From the NCBI RefSeq assembly GCF_000813145.1, contig NZ_BAZF01000013.1, forward strand, positions 62,001 to 126,000: 64,000 nt of DNA, given 5' to 3'. Made by a program: the position numbers and the translations under genes. The number at the start of each line of letters is the position of its first letter. The first letter of the stretch is position 1. Shown piece after piece: positions 18,856-28,288 of the stretch. This DNA is from Geobacter sp. OR-1 (GTDB lineage Bacteria; Desulfobacterota; Desulfuromonadia; Geobacterales; DSM-12255). The notes under the pieces were generated by a model. It was not told the origin of the DNA. It did not search any database and saw nothing but the letters and a program-made list of their open reading frames with translations.

Positions 18856-20313
18856 TTGAAACGTGAAGCAATAATACTGTTCTTGATAATCGGCTTCTCG
18901 TTTGCGTTGCGAATGGCGTTTTTGCACGAGCCGTTGCAGCGGGACGAGGGGCATTATGCCTACATCGGCCAGGAGATCCTTCGTGGGAATGTCCCGTACC
19001 GGGATGCGATCGAAATCAAGCCTCCAGGCGCATTCTATATTTATGCCGCAGGTATGGCGGTTTTTGGGGAGACCGCCGTTGCCATAAGGATGTTTACGGC
19101 ACTTTATGCCATGTTCACAGTGCTGGCGGTCTATCTTACCACCAGACAGGTATGGGGCAATAAGGCAGGGCTCTGGGCCGCATTCATTTGCGGTTTGACC
19201 TCCAGCGGCCCGCTGGTTGAAGGGAGCAGCAGCAATACCGAAGTGTTCATGGTTCTTCCCATGACCGCCGGTATCTATTTCTTCCTCAGAAATGCCGCTA
19301 CCGGCAGACCTGTTTATCTTGCCGCAAGCGGCATGGCAGCCGGCCTGGCCATGGTGATAAAACCGGTCGCACTTCCTCAAGTGCTTATCCTTTTCGCGTT
19401 TCTTTTTTTCCTGCCCAAATCCCGGGGAAGCATGAAGGGGATGTTGGTCAATGTCGGCAGCTTTATTCTGCCGATAGTGGTTCTGGCTGCAGTTACCCTT
19501 GGCTATTTTGCCTCCAAAGGGGCTCTCGACGATTTGCTGTGGTGGACAATCAAATTCCCCTTTAACTACCGTGACAGCGGAATCTACGGCCCGCCTATAG
19601 GCAAGGCCTTCGAACGGATTGCCCCGGAATTTGCCCTGCCACTGGCAGCTTCGCTCCCGACTGCTGTTTGGATCGTCCTGAAACGGCCGGGATACAAAGA
19701 GCTGCTCATGATGGTTCTTACCCTTGGTGCGGTAGCTGGTGTCTACCTCCCCGGGAAATTTTTCCCGCACTATTTCATCATCCTGATCCCGCAACTGGCA
19801 ATCCTTGCCGGCGGGGGGATTGCCAGCGTCTTTGCCATGGACAATGTACGCCATCCAGCGGTTGTTGTTTTGATCATTGCCGTTCTATCGTATTCGATTA
19901 TGAAAGAGTATCGGTTTTATCTTTTCTATCCCCCGGAAAAGATTTCAGAGTTGAAATTCGGCAAACAGTTTGTAGAGGCTGTCGAACTCGCCGAATACAT
20001 CAAGAATAGGACCGTTCCTGCGGATTATCTGTTTCAATGGGGACTGGAGCCGGAGCTGTATTTCCTTTCAACCCGGCGTTCTCCGACCAGGTATATAGCC
20101 AGTGTATTGCCCGCATGGTCGGAGCATCCACAGCGGGCCGTTCTTGAGGTCCTTACCGCAATACAGCAAAAACGGCCAAAATACCTGGTCTATCAACCGG
20201 ACTGGGCAGACTGGGAGGGGCAGGAAGAGATCGAGTATGTCATTGACCATGATTATGTTCTGGAAGAGCAGATGGCCGACTGTTATGTTTATCGACGGAA
20301 GGACGGGATGTGA
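18856..20313 (+). CDS. GT39-family membrane glycosyltransferase
   Basis: A 485-residue protein with roughly ten membrane segments and a textbook GT39 first loop: LQRDEGHYAYIGQ, then NVPYRDAIEIKPPG. RDE supplies the acidic residues that bind metal and donor in ArnT/PMT-like enzymes. A C-terminal soluble tail (about 360-485) follows. The start is a TTG with GGAG six bases upstream; no ATG is suitably placed. The gene overlaps the next TMTC-like gene by 4 bases (GTGA). The expected role is transfer of a sugar from a polyprenyl-phosphate donor in the periplasm; the acceptor is unknown. Confidence 0.85.
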   Translation: MKREAIILFLIIGFSFALRMAFLHEPLQRDEGHYAYIGQEILRGNVPYRDAIEIKPPGAFYIYAAGMAVFGETAVAIRMFTALYAMFTVLAVYLTTRQVWGNKAGLWAAFICGLTSSGPLVEGSSSNTEVFMVLPMTAGIYFFLRNAATGRPVYLAASGMAAGLAMVIKPVALPQVLILFAFLFFLPKSRGSMKGMLVNVGSFILPIVVLAAVTLGYFASKGALDDLLWWTIKFPFNYRDSGIYGPPIGKAFERIAPEFALPLAASLPTAVWIVLKRPGYKELLMMVLTLGAVAGVYLPGKFFPHYFIILIPQLAILAGGGIASVFAMDNVRHPAVVVLIIAVLSYSIMKEYRFYLFYPPEKISELKFGKQFVEAVELAEYIKNRTVPADYLFQWGLEPELYFLSTRRSPTRYIASVLPAWSEHPQRAVLEVLTAIQQKRPKYLVYQPDWADWEGQEEIEYVIDHDYVLEEQMADCYVYRRKDGM

Positions 20314-21956
20314 AAAATAAGACAGCACAGAAACAGGACGGGATTTTATGGGCCGGCGCCGTATTTGCCGCCGTTGCGACGATCTGCGTATTCCTTACCT
20401 CGCTGAAAAACGAGTTCCTCGAACTGGACGATCTTGGCTACATTGTTGATAACCGGTTTATCGACTCCCTGGACTGGCAGACCGTTGTCTGGGCATTCAC
20501 CCGCTTTCACGAGGCCAACTGGCACCCCTTGACCATGCTCTCTCTGGCCATGGACCGGCAGTTGTGGGGAATGAACCCGGCAGGATTTCATCTTACCAAC
20601 CTGTTGTTTCATGGTGGCACGGTCTTCCTTGTCTGTTTCATCTTCAAATCGATACTGTCGTCAGCGGCTCTGAACTGGTCGGAGAGATGGCCGGCCGGCC
20701 GGCAGATCGTCTGGGCCAGTATTGCCGGCGCCTTGTTCTTCGGCCTTCACCCGCTCAGGGTGGAATCGGTAGTGTGGGCAAGCGAAAGGAAGGATGTCCT
20801 CTGCCTGTTTTTCGTCGCTGCAGCCATCCTGTTCCATCTCAGGTACGCGGCTCGACGGTCCCTGCAGCCTGGCAAGCCGTTCTTCCGGTTCGGTTCATAC
20901 TGGATAACCGTATTGATGGCGCTGCTCGCCCTGTTGAGCAAGCCGACTGCCGTCAGCCTGCCGATCGTCCTGCTCCTGATCGACTGGTATCCGCTTGGCA
21001 GGATGGTTGACTCGAACGCGATTTTCCGAGTTGTGGCGGAAAAAATCCCCTTGTTGCTTATTGCTGGCGGGACAGCGGCGCTAACCGTGAAGGCACAACA
21101 GGAGCCGATCATGCTTTCGGCAGACCTGACCGTTGTCTCCAGGGTTCTCGTCTCTTTCAAGGCAGCGATGTTTTACCTCTGGAAGACGATCTGGCCGACC
21201 GGTCTCGCTCCTTACTATCCGCATCCGGGGAATGTATCGGCGACCGCACCGGGTGAGTATCTTGCCTATGCCCTCGGTGTTGCAGCCATCACGGTTGCCG
21301 CAGCGTATATCGGGAGACGTAAGCGGCAGTGGCCGGCACTCTGGCTCTATTTCCTTGTTACTCTGGCCCCGATGCTCGGGATCATCCAGGCCGGGAGCCA
21401 GTGGATGGCGGACCGTTATTCATATCTGCCGTCACTGGGGATCGCCCTTCTATGGGGGGCTGGTGTCGTATGGATTTCTGGATGGCTGCATGCAAGGGGG
21501 CTCAAGGATCTGGCCGTTACTGCCGTTGGATTTGCGGCCATCCAGATCGTTTGCTATACCTTGATGACCCTGTGGCAGATCAGCTGGTGGCAAAACACCG
21601 AAACCATTGCCACCAGGGAAATTGGCATCTATCCGAAGCAGATCGGCGCCGCCTACTTTGCCCGGGCAAAGTACCGCAACGAGGCCGGAAACTATTTCGA
21701 GGCACTGGTTGATATCGACGAGGCGCTCGCCATTGCCCTGCGGCGGGGACGGACGTCGAAATACTCCGAACTGGCCTTTACCCAGGCGAAGATCCTCAGA
21801 AATCTCAAACGGCTGCCGGATGCGCTTGCTGCCGTTGATTGGGCCATCCAGACAAGTGAACAGATGCCCAGGCCGGAAATTTTCAGATTTCGCGACGATC
21901 TTTCCCTAGAGATTGCCGGCTCCGGGACAGACAGCATGGGATCGGGACAGAAGTGA
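20310..21956 (+). CDS. TMTC-like membrane protein with TPR tail (copy 2)
   Basis: A 548-residue paralogue in the TMTC-like group. It shows ELDDLGY (acidic pair in the first loop), EANWHPLTML, AGFHLTNLLFH, HPLRVESVVW and SERKDVL. The C-terminal ~120 residues form TPR-like helices but lack the short DW-aromatic tail found in copies 1, 3, 4, 5, 6 and 7, ending instead in a Gly/Ser-rich stretch. The start is a GTG overlapping the upstream stop, and the end overlaps the next paralogue by 4 bases, so copies 2 and 3 are translationally coupled. The EANWHPLT loop resembles copies 8 and 9 more than copy 1, placing it between subgroups. Confidence 0.8.
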   Translation: MKNKTAQKQDGILWAGAVFAAVATICVFLTSLKNEFLELDDLGYIVDNRFIDSLDWQTVVWAFTRFHEANWHPLTMLSLAMDRQLWGMNPAGFHLTNLLFHGGTVFLVCFIFKSILSSAALNWSERWPAGRQIVWASIAGALFFGLHPLRVESVVWASERKDVLCLFFVAAAILFHLRYAARRSLQPGKPFFRFGSYWITVLMALLALLSKPTAVSLPIVLLLIDWYPLGRMVDSNAIFRVVAEKIPLLLIAGGTAALTVKAQQEPIMLSADLTVVSRVLVSFKAAMFYLWKTIWPTGLAPYYPHPGNVSATAPGEYLAYALGVAAITVAAAYIGRRKRQWPALWLYFLVTLAPMLGIIQAGSQWMADRYSYLPSLGIALLWGAGVVWISGWLHARGLKDLAVTAVGFAAIQIVCYTLMTLWQISWWQNTETIATREIGIYPKQIGAAYFARAKYRNEAGNYFEALVDIDEALAIALRRGRTSKYSELAFTQAKILRNLKRLPDALAAVDWAIQTSEQMPRPEIFRFRDDLSLEIAGSGTDSMGSGQK

Positions 21957-23575
21957 AAGAGAGTCGGAACTATATCCGGTTGGTGGCCGCCGCTGTCGGC
22001 ATCATTACACTGCTGGTATATCTTCCGGCCCTAAACTGTGGGTTCATAAACCTGGATGACCCGTTCTACATCACCAACAATCCGTTCATAAAGAGCCTTG
22101 ATCCCGGTTCGATACGCAGGATTTTCACCGAATCGCATCTCGCTGCCTGGCTCCCCCTGACCTATCTCTCCTTTGCCCTTGATCACCTGTTCTGGGGAGA
22201 CAACCCCACCGGCTATCATCTGACCAATATTATCCTGCATGCACTAAACGCCGGTCTGGTGGCTCTGCTTACCCACCGGATCCTGATTGCCAATGACTGC
22301 GTTCTGCAAAAGTGGCATTATCCGGTTCTGCTGCTGTTCGCCGGGCTTCTGTTTTCAGTCCATCCGCTCCGGGTCGAGTCGGTTGCCTGGGCCTCCGCAC
22401 GCAAAGATGTCCTTAATGGCCTGTTCACCATTGCGGCCATCCTTTCCTATCTGAGCTATGTCCGGCGCAAAGCCGCCGGGGAGCCGCGGTATCTGATCCC
22501 GTATGCACTGGCGCTGGCCTGTTTTGTGTTATCTCTGCTGGCAAAGCAGGTGAGCGTAACCCTGCCGGTAATATTGCTGCTGCTGGACTGGTACCCCCTG
22601 GATCGGATCGGCAAAGGCCGCTGGCGGGGGGCGCTGATCGAAAAGATCCCGTTCGGGGTCATTTCCCTGGTGATAACCGCCCTGACCATTTATTTTGCCG
22701 GTTCCGGGAAGAGCCTGATCTCCATGAGGGACATGCCGTTCTACGTCAGGGGGGTCATCTCCGGCAATGCGATCTTTGAATACTGCCGGCTCTGGCTGTT
22801 TCCGGTCGGGATCAGTCCGTACTTCGTGGTGCCGAGGCCTCTTCCGTACAGCTATCTCGTCAGGACCGTTCTCGTTGTCTTGGTTTTGCTGTACATGTCT
22901 CGTGACTTTCTGAGAAGGAAAGGTTGGGCAGTCACCTGGTTTTGTTTTATAGTGCTACTTGCGCCGATGCTCGCCTTTATTCAGGCAGGTGACGACCTGG
23001 CACTGGCGGCACGCTACACCTATCTTCCGTCGATAGCGCCTGGAATCGCGGTTGCGGCCGGTATTGCCCTGCTTTCGCGTAGATTGAAGCCGGTCCGGCT
23101 CAGGCCGGTCCTGATTGCGTCGCTCTTGACGGCAGCACTGATCGTTGCCGTGAACATCGGGATTTCTCTGCAGCTGATCAAGGTTTGGAAAGACACCGGC
23201 AGCTTCTGGTCGAGGGTGATCGAGATCGACCCGCTGGGACGCGCCTACGGCGATCGCGGGGTTTTTTATCTGATCAATGGCAAAAGCGGTGCCGCAGTTG
23301 CCGATTTCAACGCGGCCATTGCAATTGCCGCCAAGTCGGGTGTCGGCTCGATATACAACCTCTATGCCTTCAGGGGGGTTGCGCTGAGCGATATCGGCCG
23401 CTATGAGGAGGCGGTGGCCGACTTTGACAAGGCGATAGAACTTTATCCGCATCCGACCTATTTTCAGCAGCGCGGTGCTGCCTTGAAAGCACTGGGCCGG
23501 TTCGATGCGGCCAACGAGGACCTGCGCCGGGCCGGGCCAAACCCGCCAGCGATAGACTGGTTCAGCAAAGACTGA
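21953..23575 (+). CDS. TMTC-like membrane protein with TPR tail (copy 3)
   Basis: A 540-residue protein directly coupled to copy 2 by a GTGA overlap. Motifs in order: NLDDPFY, AWLPLTYLSF, GYHLTNIILHALNAG, HPLRVESVAW and SARKDVLNG, where Ala replaces the usual Glu before RKD. The C-terminal TPR-like helices include NLYAFRGVALSDIGRYEEAVADFDKA-type repeats, ending in RRAG...IDWFSKD. The family role is inferred as a polyprenyl-phosphate-sugar-dependent O-glycosyltransferase acting in the periplasm. The next gene is a DPM1-like GT2, a natural supplier of such a donor. Confidence 0.82.
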   Translation: MKESRNYIRLVAAAVGIITLLVYLPALNCGFINLDDPFYITNNPFIKSLDPGSIRRIFTESHLAAWLPLTYLSFALDHLFWGDNPTGYHLTNIILHALNAGLVALLTHRILIANDCVLQKWHYPVLLLFAGLLFSVHPLRVESVAWASARKDVLNGLFTIAAILSYLSYVRRKAAGEPRYLIPYALALACFVLSLLAKQVSVTLPVILLLLDWYPLDRIGKGRWRGALIEKIPFGVISLVITALTIYFAGSGKSLISMRDMPFYVRGVISGNAIFEYCRLWLFPVGISPYFVVPRPLPYSYLVRTVLVVLVLLYMSRDFLRRKGWAVTWFCFIVLLAPMLAFIQAGDDLALAARYTYLPSIAPGIAVAAGIALLSRRLKPVRLRPVLIASLLTAALIVAVNIGISLQLIKVWKDTGSFWSRVIEIDPLGRAYGDRGVFYLINGKSGAAVADFNAAIAIAAKSGVGSIYNLYAFRGVALSDIGRYEEAVADFDKAIELYPHPTYFQQRGAALKALGRFDAANEDLRRAGPNPPAIDWFSKD

Positions 23576-23589
23576 TGTTGGGAGAGGTA

Positions 23590-24381
23590 ATGCCGGTAAA
23601 AGACCATCCGTTCAGCGTCTCGATCATCATGCCGACCTACAACGAGGCCGGCAACATTGCCGATCTGATGAGGGACGCCGTCGAACATTTGAAGAAAACC
23701 GGGGTCACCGGTATCGAGGTGATCGTTGCCGATGACGATTCGCCGGACCTCACCTGGAAGATCGCCGAAGAGACCGTCTGCCCAGGTGCGACGGTCAAAG
23801 TGTTGCGCCGGCTTGAGAATCACGGGCTCACTGCATCAATGAACGATGCGATCGCTGCCGCACAAAATGATGTCATCGTCTGGTTCGATTGCGACTTCTC
23901 CCAGACTCCCGACCGGATTCCGCAGCTGCTGGAAAAGATCGGCGAGGGGTTCGATGTGGCCGTGAATTCCCGCTATCTGCCCGGTGGAGGGGAGAACCGT
24001 TGCGGCGATGGCTCCGGACTCCATCTGCTCCTGAGCAGGTGCCTGAATTATTCGTTGCGCCATCTCCTCGATCCGGCATTCACCGACTATACCAGCGGTT
24101 TCATCGCGCTGCGGCGGGAGGTCTGCCGGGAGTTCCGGCTCCGCGGCGACTACGGCGAGTATTTCATCGACTTCATCTACCGGGTTTTGCTTTCAAAACG
24201 TTTCCGAGTGGTAGAGCTGCCGTATATAATGCAGCAGCGTCGGAGCGGGATATCAAAGACCGGCACCAATCTCCTCCATTACCTGAAACGCGGGCGAAAA
24301 TACATTGCCACCATAATGGCGTTGAGAAGACTTCGGGCCGGGGGGGCGGTGGAGAATACTGATGCGCATCCTGCTCCTTAA
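23590..24381 (+). CDS. Glycosyltransferase family 2, polyprenyl-phosphate sugar synthase type
   Basis: A 263-residue GT2 enzyme with PTYNEAGN (15-22), ADDDSPD (47-53) and WFDCDFSQ, a DXD site at 100-102 with Cys in the middle position. Near the C-terminus, RRSGISK is typical of DPM1-like enzymes. There are no membrane segments. I chose the ATG at 23590, which has GGAG five bases upstream; an ATG at 23575 overlapping the previous stop is the alternative. The last 20 bases overlap the start of a B12-type radical SAM gene, which suggests the two products act on the same lipid-linked sugar or carrier (inference). Confidence 0.88.
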   Translation: MPVKDHPFSVSIIMPTYNEAGNIADLMRDAVEHLKKTGVTGIEVIVADDDSPDLTWKIAEETVCPGATVKVLRRLENHGLTASMNDAIAAAQNDVIVWFDCDFSQTPDRIPQLLEKIGEGFDVAVNSRYLPGGGENRCGDGSGLHLLLSRCLNYSLRHLLDPAFTDYTSGFIALRREVCREFRLRGDYGEYFIDFIYRVLLSKRFRVVELPYIMQQRRSGISKTGTNLLHYLKRGRKYIATIMALRRLRAGGAVENTDAHPAP

Positions 24382-25834
24382 TCCGCCTGCGGAACATACC
24401 GCCAGGGAGTACGTTGATCCCGCCAACCCGAATGATCACGGCCTGCTGGATACGGCCGACTTCGGGCTGTTCCCGCCGTTGGGTCTTCTCTATATCCTTG
24501 CGGCACTGAGGAAGAGTGAGCCGAAGCATGAGCTGTTTTTCCTCGATTGCATTGCCGAGAAGATCAGCCACGTCGAGCTGGCGAAGAGAGTGGCCGAGAT
24601 TGAGCCCGATCTGGTGGGAATTACCAGTTTCACCATAGCAATGTACGATGTCTGCCTGGCGGCAAGAACCGTCAGGGCCATCTTCCCCTCGGCGCATATT
24701 TGTCTCGGCGGGCATCATCCGATCGCTTTCCCTTATGAGGCGGCAGCGCTCCCGGAATTCGACTCGATTGTTATCGGCGAGGGTGAGGAGGCGTTTCCCG
24801 CACTTGCGGAAGCAGTGGCTAAAAGGGCCGATTTCACCGGCATCAGAGGGGTGTATACCGCCGCGTCGATCCGGTCCCCCCGGGTGGGACTGCTGGAGGA
24901 CAACAGGTTTCTGAACCGCCGGATGCCGCCTCCTGCCTACATAAAGGATCTTGACCAGATTCTGCCCCCCGACCGATCGTTTATCCGGAATATCAATTAC
25001 CGGAGCATCGTGGGCGCTTCCGACAGGCTTGCCACCATGATCAGCAGCCGCGGTTGCCCCTGCAGCTGCACTTTCTGCGATGTTCCGTATAAAGTCTATC
25101 GGCAGCGATTGGTGCAATCAATCGCCAATGAAATCAAGAGCTGTCTTGATATGGGGTATGACGAGGTTCACTTTTATGATGACCTCTTCAATATTACCCC
25201 CGAACGAGTCATTGCTTTCAGTGATGAGATTGTGCGACGGGGTTTCCGGTTTACCTGGGACTTCAGGGGTAGGGTGAATACCGTCACCTTGGATTCGTTG
25301 AAGCGTGCCAAGGCAGCCGGGTGCCGCATGATATCGTTCGGGGTGGAGACCGGTAGCGATGAGGGGTTACTGCTGCTGAAAAAGAACTGTACCGTTGCGC
25401 AGATTCGACAGGTTTTTCAGTGGTGCCGATCCGTGGGGATTCTCACAATTGCCGACTTCATGATCGGGCTGCCGTTCGAAAAGAGCGCTGTTGACGTGCG
25501 CCGGAATATCGATTTCATGCTGGAGATCGACCCGGATTTCGCCCAGGTGTCGATCCTGTCGCTCTTTCCGAACACGGAACTTTTCGCGGATGCTGCAAAA
25601 CTGGGTCTGATCCGGCCGGAGCGGTGGCAGGAGTTTGCCCGCAATCCGGTGCCGGACTTCCATCTGGATCACTGGGAGCAGTGGCTTAATATGTCGGAAC
25701 TCCTGCGCCTGCAGAAGAACTCCTATCAACGGTTTTACCTGAGGCCGCGCTATATCTGGCGCAGCCTGCTGGCAACCTGCAGCCGGCACGAGTTTGCGGC
25801 CAAGGTTCAGGGGGCGATGAAGCTCTTTCGTTAA
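24362..25834 (+). CDS. Cobalamin-binding-type radical SAM protein
   Basis: A 490-residue protein with an N-terminal B12-binding-like domain (LLLNPPAE at 4-11, LGGHHP at 115-120, VIGEGEEAF at 137-145) and a radical SAM domain with GCPCSCTFC, cluster cysteines 232, 236 and 239. The C-terminal ~100 residues are typical of the BchE/HpnP-like broad group. It overlaps the preceding GT2 gene by 20 bases. Such enzymes methylate or rearrange unactivated carbons on lipids, sugars and cofactors. The target here is unknown; the coupling to a polyprenyl-phosphate sugar synthase-like gene points to a sugar or lipid-carrier substrate. Confidence 0.87.
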   Translation: MRILLLNPPAEHTAREYVDPANPNDHGLLDTADFGLFPPLGLLYILAALRKSEPKHELFFLDCIAEKISHVELAKRVAEIEPDLVGITSFTIAMYDVCLAARTVRAIFPSAHICLGGHHPIAFPYEAAALPEFDSIVIGEGEEAFPALAEAVAKRADFTGIRGVYTAASIRSPRVGLLEDNRFLNRRMPPPAYIKDLDQILPPDRSFIRNINYRSIVGASDRLATMISSRGCPCSCTFCDVPYKVYRQRLVQSIANEIKSCLDMGYDEVHFYDDLFNITPERVIAFSDEIVRRGFRFTWDFRGRVNTVTLDSLKRAKAAGCRMISFGVETGSDEGLLLLKKNCTVAQIRQVFQWCRSVGILTIADFMIGLPFEKSAVDVRRNIDFMLEIDPDFAQVSILSLFPNTELFADAAKLGLIRPERWQEFARNPVPDFHLDHWEQWLNMSELLRLQKNSYQRFYLRPRYIWRSLLATCSRHEFAAKVQGAMKLFR

Positions 25835-25891
25835 AGTATATAACCGGCCGCCAGGGTCGAAATAATAATGAACATGACAAAGGTGATGGCA

Positions 25892-26569
25892 ATGAAAAGG
25901 ATACTGATTGCTGCTCTTCTGCTGCTAATGGCTCTTCCCGCGGCTGCCGCGAAAAAGAAACCGGCCGGCAAACCGTTGACCGAAGAACAAAAGACGATCT
26001 ATGCCATTGGGCTTGTTTTTGCGCGCCAGCTCGAGATTTTTGATCTCACCCCCAGTGAGCTGAACTTAGTGAAACGCGGGCTCGATGACGCCACAAAAGG
26101 GCGGGAGCCGTTGGTGGATTTCGCGGCTTACAGCAAGAAATCCAAGGAGCTGGCGTCTGCCAGACGCGATGAGCATGGCAAAAAGCTGCTGCCAAAGGTG
26201 CCTGCATTTATGGCGGCCGAGGCAGCTAAGGCCGGTGCCGTCAAAACCGAATCCGGTCTGATCTTTCAGTCGGTGCGAGCAGGTGACGGCGCCCAGGCAG
26301 CTCCCTCCGACCGGATAAAGGTGAACTACAGGAGTACCCTGATCGATGGCAAGGAGATGGCTAGTACCTATAAAGTGGGCAAACCGGAAGAGTTTTTCGT
26401 CAACGAAGCGATGAAGTGCCTCTCTGAAGCGGTCCAGCTGATGAAGCAGGGGGGGAGAGCCAGACTGATCTGTCCGCCGGACCTTGCTCTGGGCAAGGAA
26501 GGGAGCGGGGTGATACCGGCTGATGCCACACTTGTCTATGATGTCGAGCTTGTCGAGGTAAAAAAATAG
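25892..26569 (+). CDS. Exported FKBP-type isomerase-like protein with altered active site
   Basis: A 225-residue protein with a Sec signal peptide (MKRILIAALLLLMALPAAAA) and no lipobox. An N-terminal helical FKBP_N-like dimerisation region precedes an FKBP fold (about 125-225: KVNYRSTLIDG, MKQGGRARLICPP, IPADATLVYDVEL). Several canonical FKBP active-site residues look replaced: FDSS becomes MAST, the VI-x-GW segment becomes AMKCLSE, and LAYG becomes LALG. It may therefore be a periplasmic chaperone with weak or no isomerase activity. I chose the ATG at 25892, with AAAGG at 8 bases; upstream ATGs at 25868 and 25886 are alternatives. It is the only obvious protein-folding gene in the block. Confidence 0.85.
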   Translation: MKRILIAALLLLMALPAAAAKKKPAGKPLTEEQKTIYAIGLVFARQLEIFDLTPSELNLVKRGLDDATKGREPLVDFAAYSKKSKELASARRDEHGKKLLPKVPAFMAAEAAKAGAVKTESGLIFQSVRAGDGAQAAPSDRIKVNYRSTLIDGKEMASTYKVGKPEEFFVNEAMKCLSEAVQLMKQGGRARLICPPDLALGKEGSGVIPADATLVYDVELVEVKK

Positions 26570-26604
26570 GATGCCGGTAGCGAGTTGCGCCTCAAGGGGT
26601 AAAG

Positions 26605-28227
26605 ATGACCATTAAACGCCCCGTGTCCATTGCCATGGCAGTTGTTCCCATTGTCTGCCTGCTGCTCTATCTCCCTGCCCTGCAATGCGGATTTGTGACT
26701 CTGGACGACCCGGATTATGTTCTCAATAACCTCCTGATCAGGAGGTTGGACCGGGATATGCTGGTTGCGTCGTTCTCGCAGGCCCATATCGGCTGGTGGA
26801 TGCCGCTGACCTGGATTTCACTGGCGATTGATTACCATTTCTGGGGTATTGAGCCGTTCGGATATCATCTGACCAACATCGTGCTGCATGCCGTGAATGC
26901 CGGGGTGGTAGTGCTGATCGCCGACAGGTTGCTGCGCGGCACTGTTGCCAAGGAGGAACCCGGCTGGCATTATCCGGCAATGCTCATCCTGGCAGGGCTG
27001 CTGTTCGGCATGCACCCGCTGCGGGTCGAATCGGTTGCCTGGGTCACGGAGCGGAAGGATGTGCTGAACGGCCTCTTTTCCTTCGGCGCGATCCTGTGCT
27101 ACCTGCGTTATGCCGAGCGCAAGGAATCGGGTTCCGATGGCGCCGGCGTCGCCTACTGTGCGGCGTTGGCCCTGTTTGCGCTCTCCCTGATGGCCAAATC
27201 GGCAAGCGTGGTTCTGCCGGCGATGCTGCTGGTGCTCGACTGGTATCCGCTGGCACGGGGACGCCAAGGAGCCTGGGGGCGGCTGGTTGTCGAAAAACTC
27301 CCTTTTTTTGCCTTGGCCGCCGCCATGTCGGCCATCACCATCTATTTCACCAGGGAGAGCCAATACCTGGTCTCTCTGGACCAGTTTCCCCTCTGGGACC
27401 GGTTCATCGTTTCCGGCAATGCGATCATCGCATACATCCGATACCTGATAGTGCCGGTCGGAATCCTCCCATTTTACATGATTCCTGATCCGATCCCCGT
27501 TGGTTACATTATCACGTCTGTCGTCGCAGTCATGTTATGCGTCATGCTCCTCTGGGGAGGGCGCAGGCACCCGGCTGTGGCTGCCACCTGGCTGTTGTTC
27601 CTGCTCCCTTTGCTGCCGGTGCTGGCGTTTTTCCAGAACGGCGATCAATCTTATGCCGCCCGGTTTACCTACCTCCCATCTGTTGTCCCAAGCGTAATGG
27701 CAGCGTCCGTAATCGCCGGAGGATATCGAAAAGCAGCGGCTGGCGGTATGGTCCGGGGGCGAATGATTGCAGCCGCTGCTATTCTGCTTGCGGTTTTCTA
27801 TGCCGGCATGACTGTACGGCTTATCAGCGTTTGGAAAGATCCGGAGAGTATCTGGACCCGGGTTATCGAGGTTGCCCCGGAAGTCATTTCCTACAAGGAA
27901 CGGGGCAAGCTGTATTACGTCGGTGGACGATACACGGAGGCAGCCGCGGATTTCACCGCTGCCATCAAGATTGCGACCGGCACTTTCCAGAGTTCGATTT
28001 TCAACCTCTATGCCTTCAGGGGGGAGGCGTATCGCTCCGCAGGCCGATTCGATGCGGCGGTACAGGATTTTTCCACCGCCATCTCCCTGTTTCCCCACCC
28101 ATCTTATTACTATCATCGGGCGCTCTCGCTCAAGGCTCTCGGAAGGATGAAAGAGGCGGAGGAAGACCTGACCCGTGCGGGTGCGGAAAACGGCCCGCTC
28201 GGCTGGTACGAGAAAGGGGAGGGGTAG
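26605..28227 (+). CDS. TMTC-like membrane protein with TPR tail (copy 4)
   Basis: A 540-residue protein, first of three consecutive paralogues. Motifs: TLDDPDY in the first loop, GWWMPLTWISL, GYHLTNIVLHAVNAG, MHPLRVESVAW and TERKDVLNG. The C-terminus has TPR-like helices (YYVGGRYTEAAADF, NLYAFRGEAYRSAGRFD) and ends in RAG...LGWYEKGEG. AAGGGG lies five bases before the ATG. It is closest in pattern to copy 1. The predicted place is the inner membrane with TPRs on one face; the sugar transfer role is inferred from eukaryotic TMTC proteins. Confidence 0.82.
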   Translation: MTIKRPVSIAMAVVPIVCLLLYLPALQCGFVTLDDPDYVLNNLLIRRLDRDMLVASFSQAHIGWWMPLTWISLAIDYHFWGIEPFGYHLTNIVLHAVNAGVVVLIADRLLRGTVAKEEPGWHYPAMLILAGLLFGMHPLRVESVAWVTERKDVLNGLFSFGAILCYLRYAERKESGSDGAGVAYCAALALFALSLMAKSASVVLPAMLLVLDWYPLARGRQGAWGRLVVEKLPFFALAAAMSAITIYFTRESQYLVSLDQFPLWDRFIVSGNAIIAYIRYLIVPVGILPFYMIPDPIPVGYIITSVVAVMLCVMLLWGGRRHPAVAATWLLFLLPLLPVLAFFQNGDQSYAARFTYLPSVVPSVMAASVIAGGYRKAAAGGMVRGRMIAAAAILLAVFYAGMTVRLISVWKDPESIWTRVIEVAPEVISYKERGKLYYVGGRYTEAAADFTAAIKIATGTFQSSIFNLYAFRGEAYRSAGRFDAAVQDFSTAISLFPHPSYYYHRALSLKALGRMKEAEEDLTRAGAENGPLGWYEKGEG

Positions 28228-28288
28228 GCTTTGGCAGGCAGGAACTCAATCAGTTGCAAATGGCAGCCTTCAGCCCTATTGCCCTGAG

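Noticed and set aside
28175-28288. N-terminal extension of TMTC-like copy 5 into copy 4
   Set aside because: The residues are basic and unlike any paralogue, and they overlap the coding end of copy 4.
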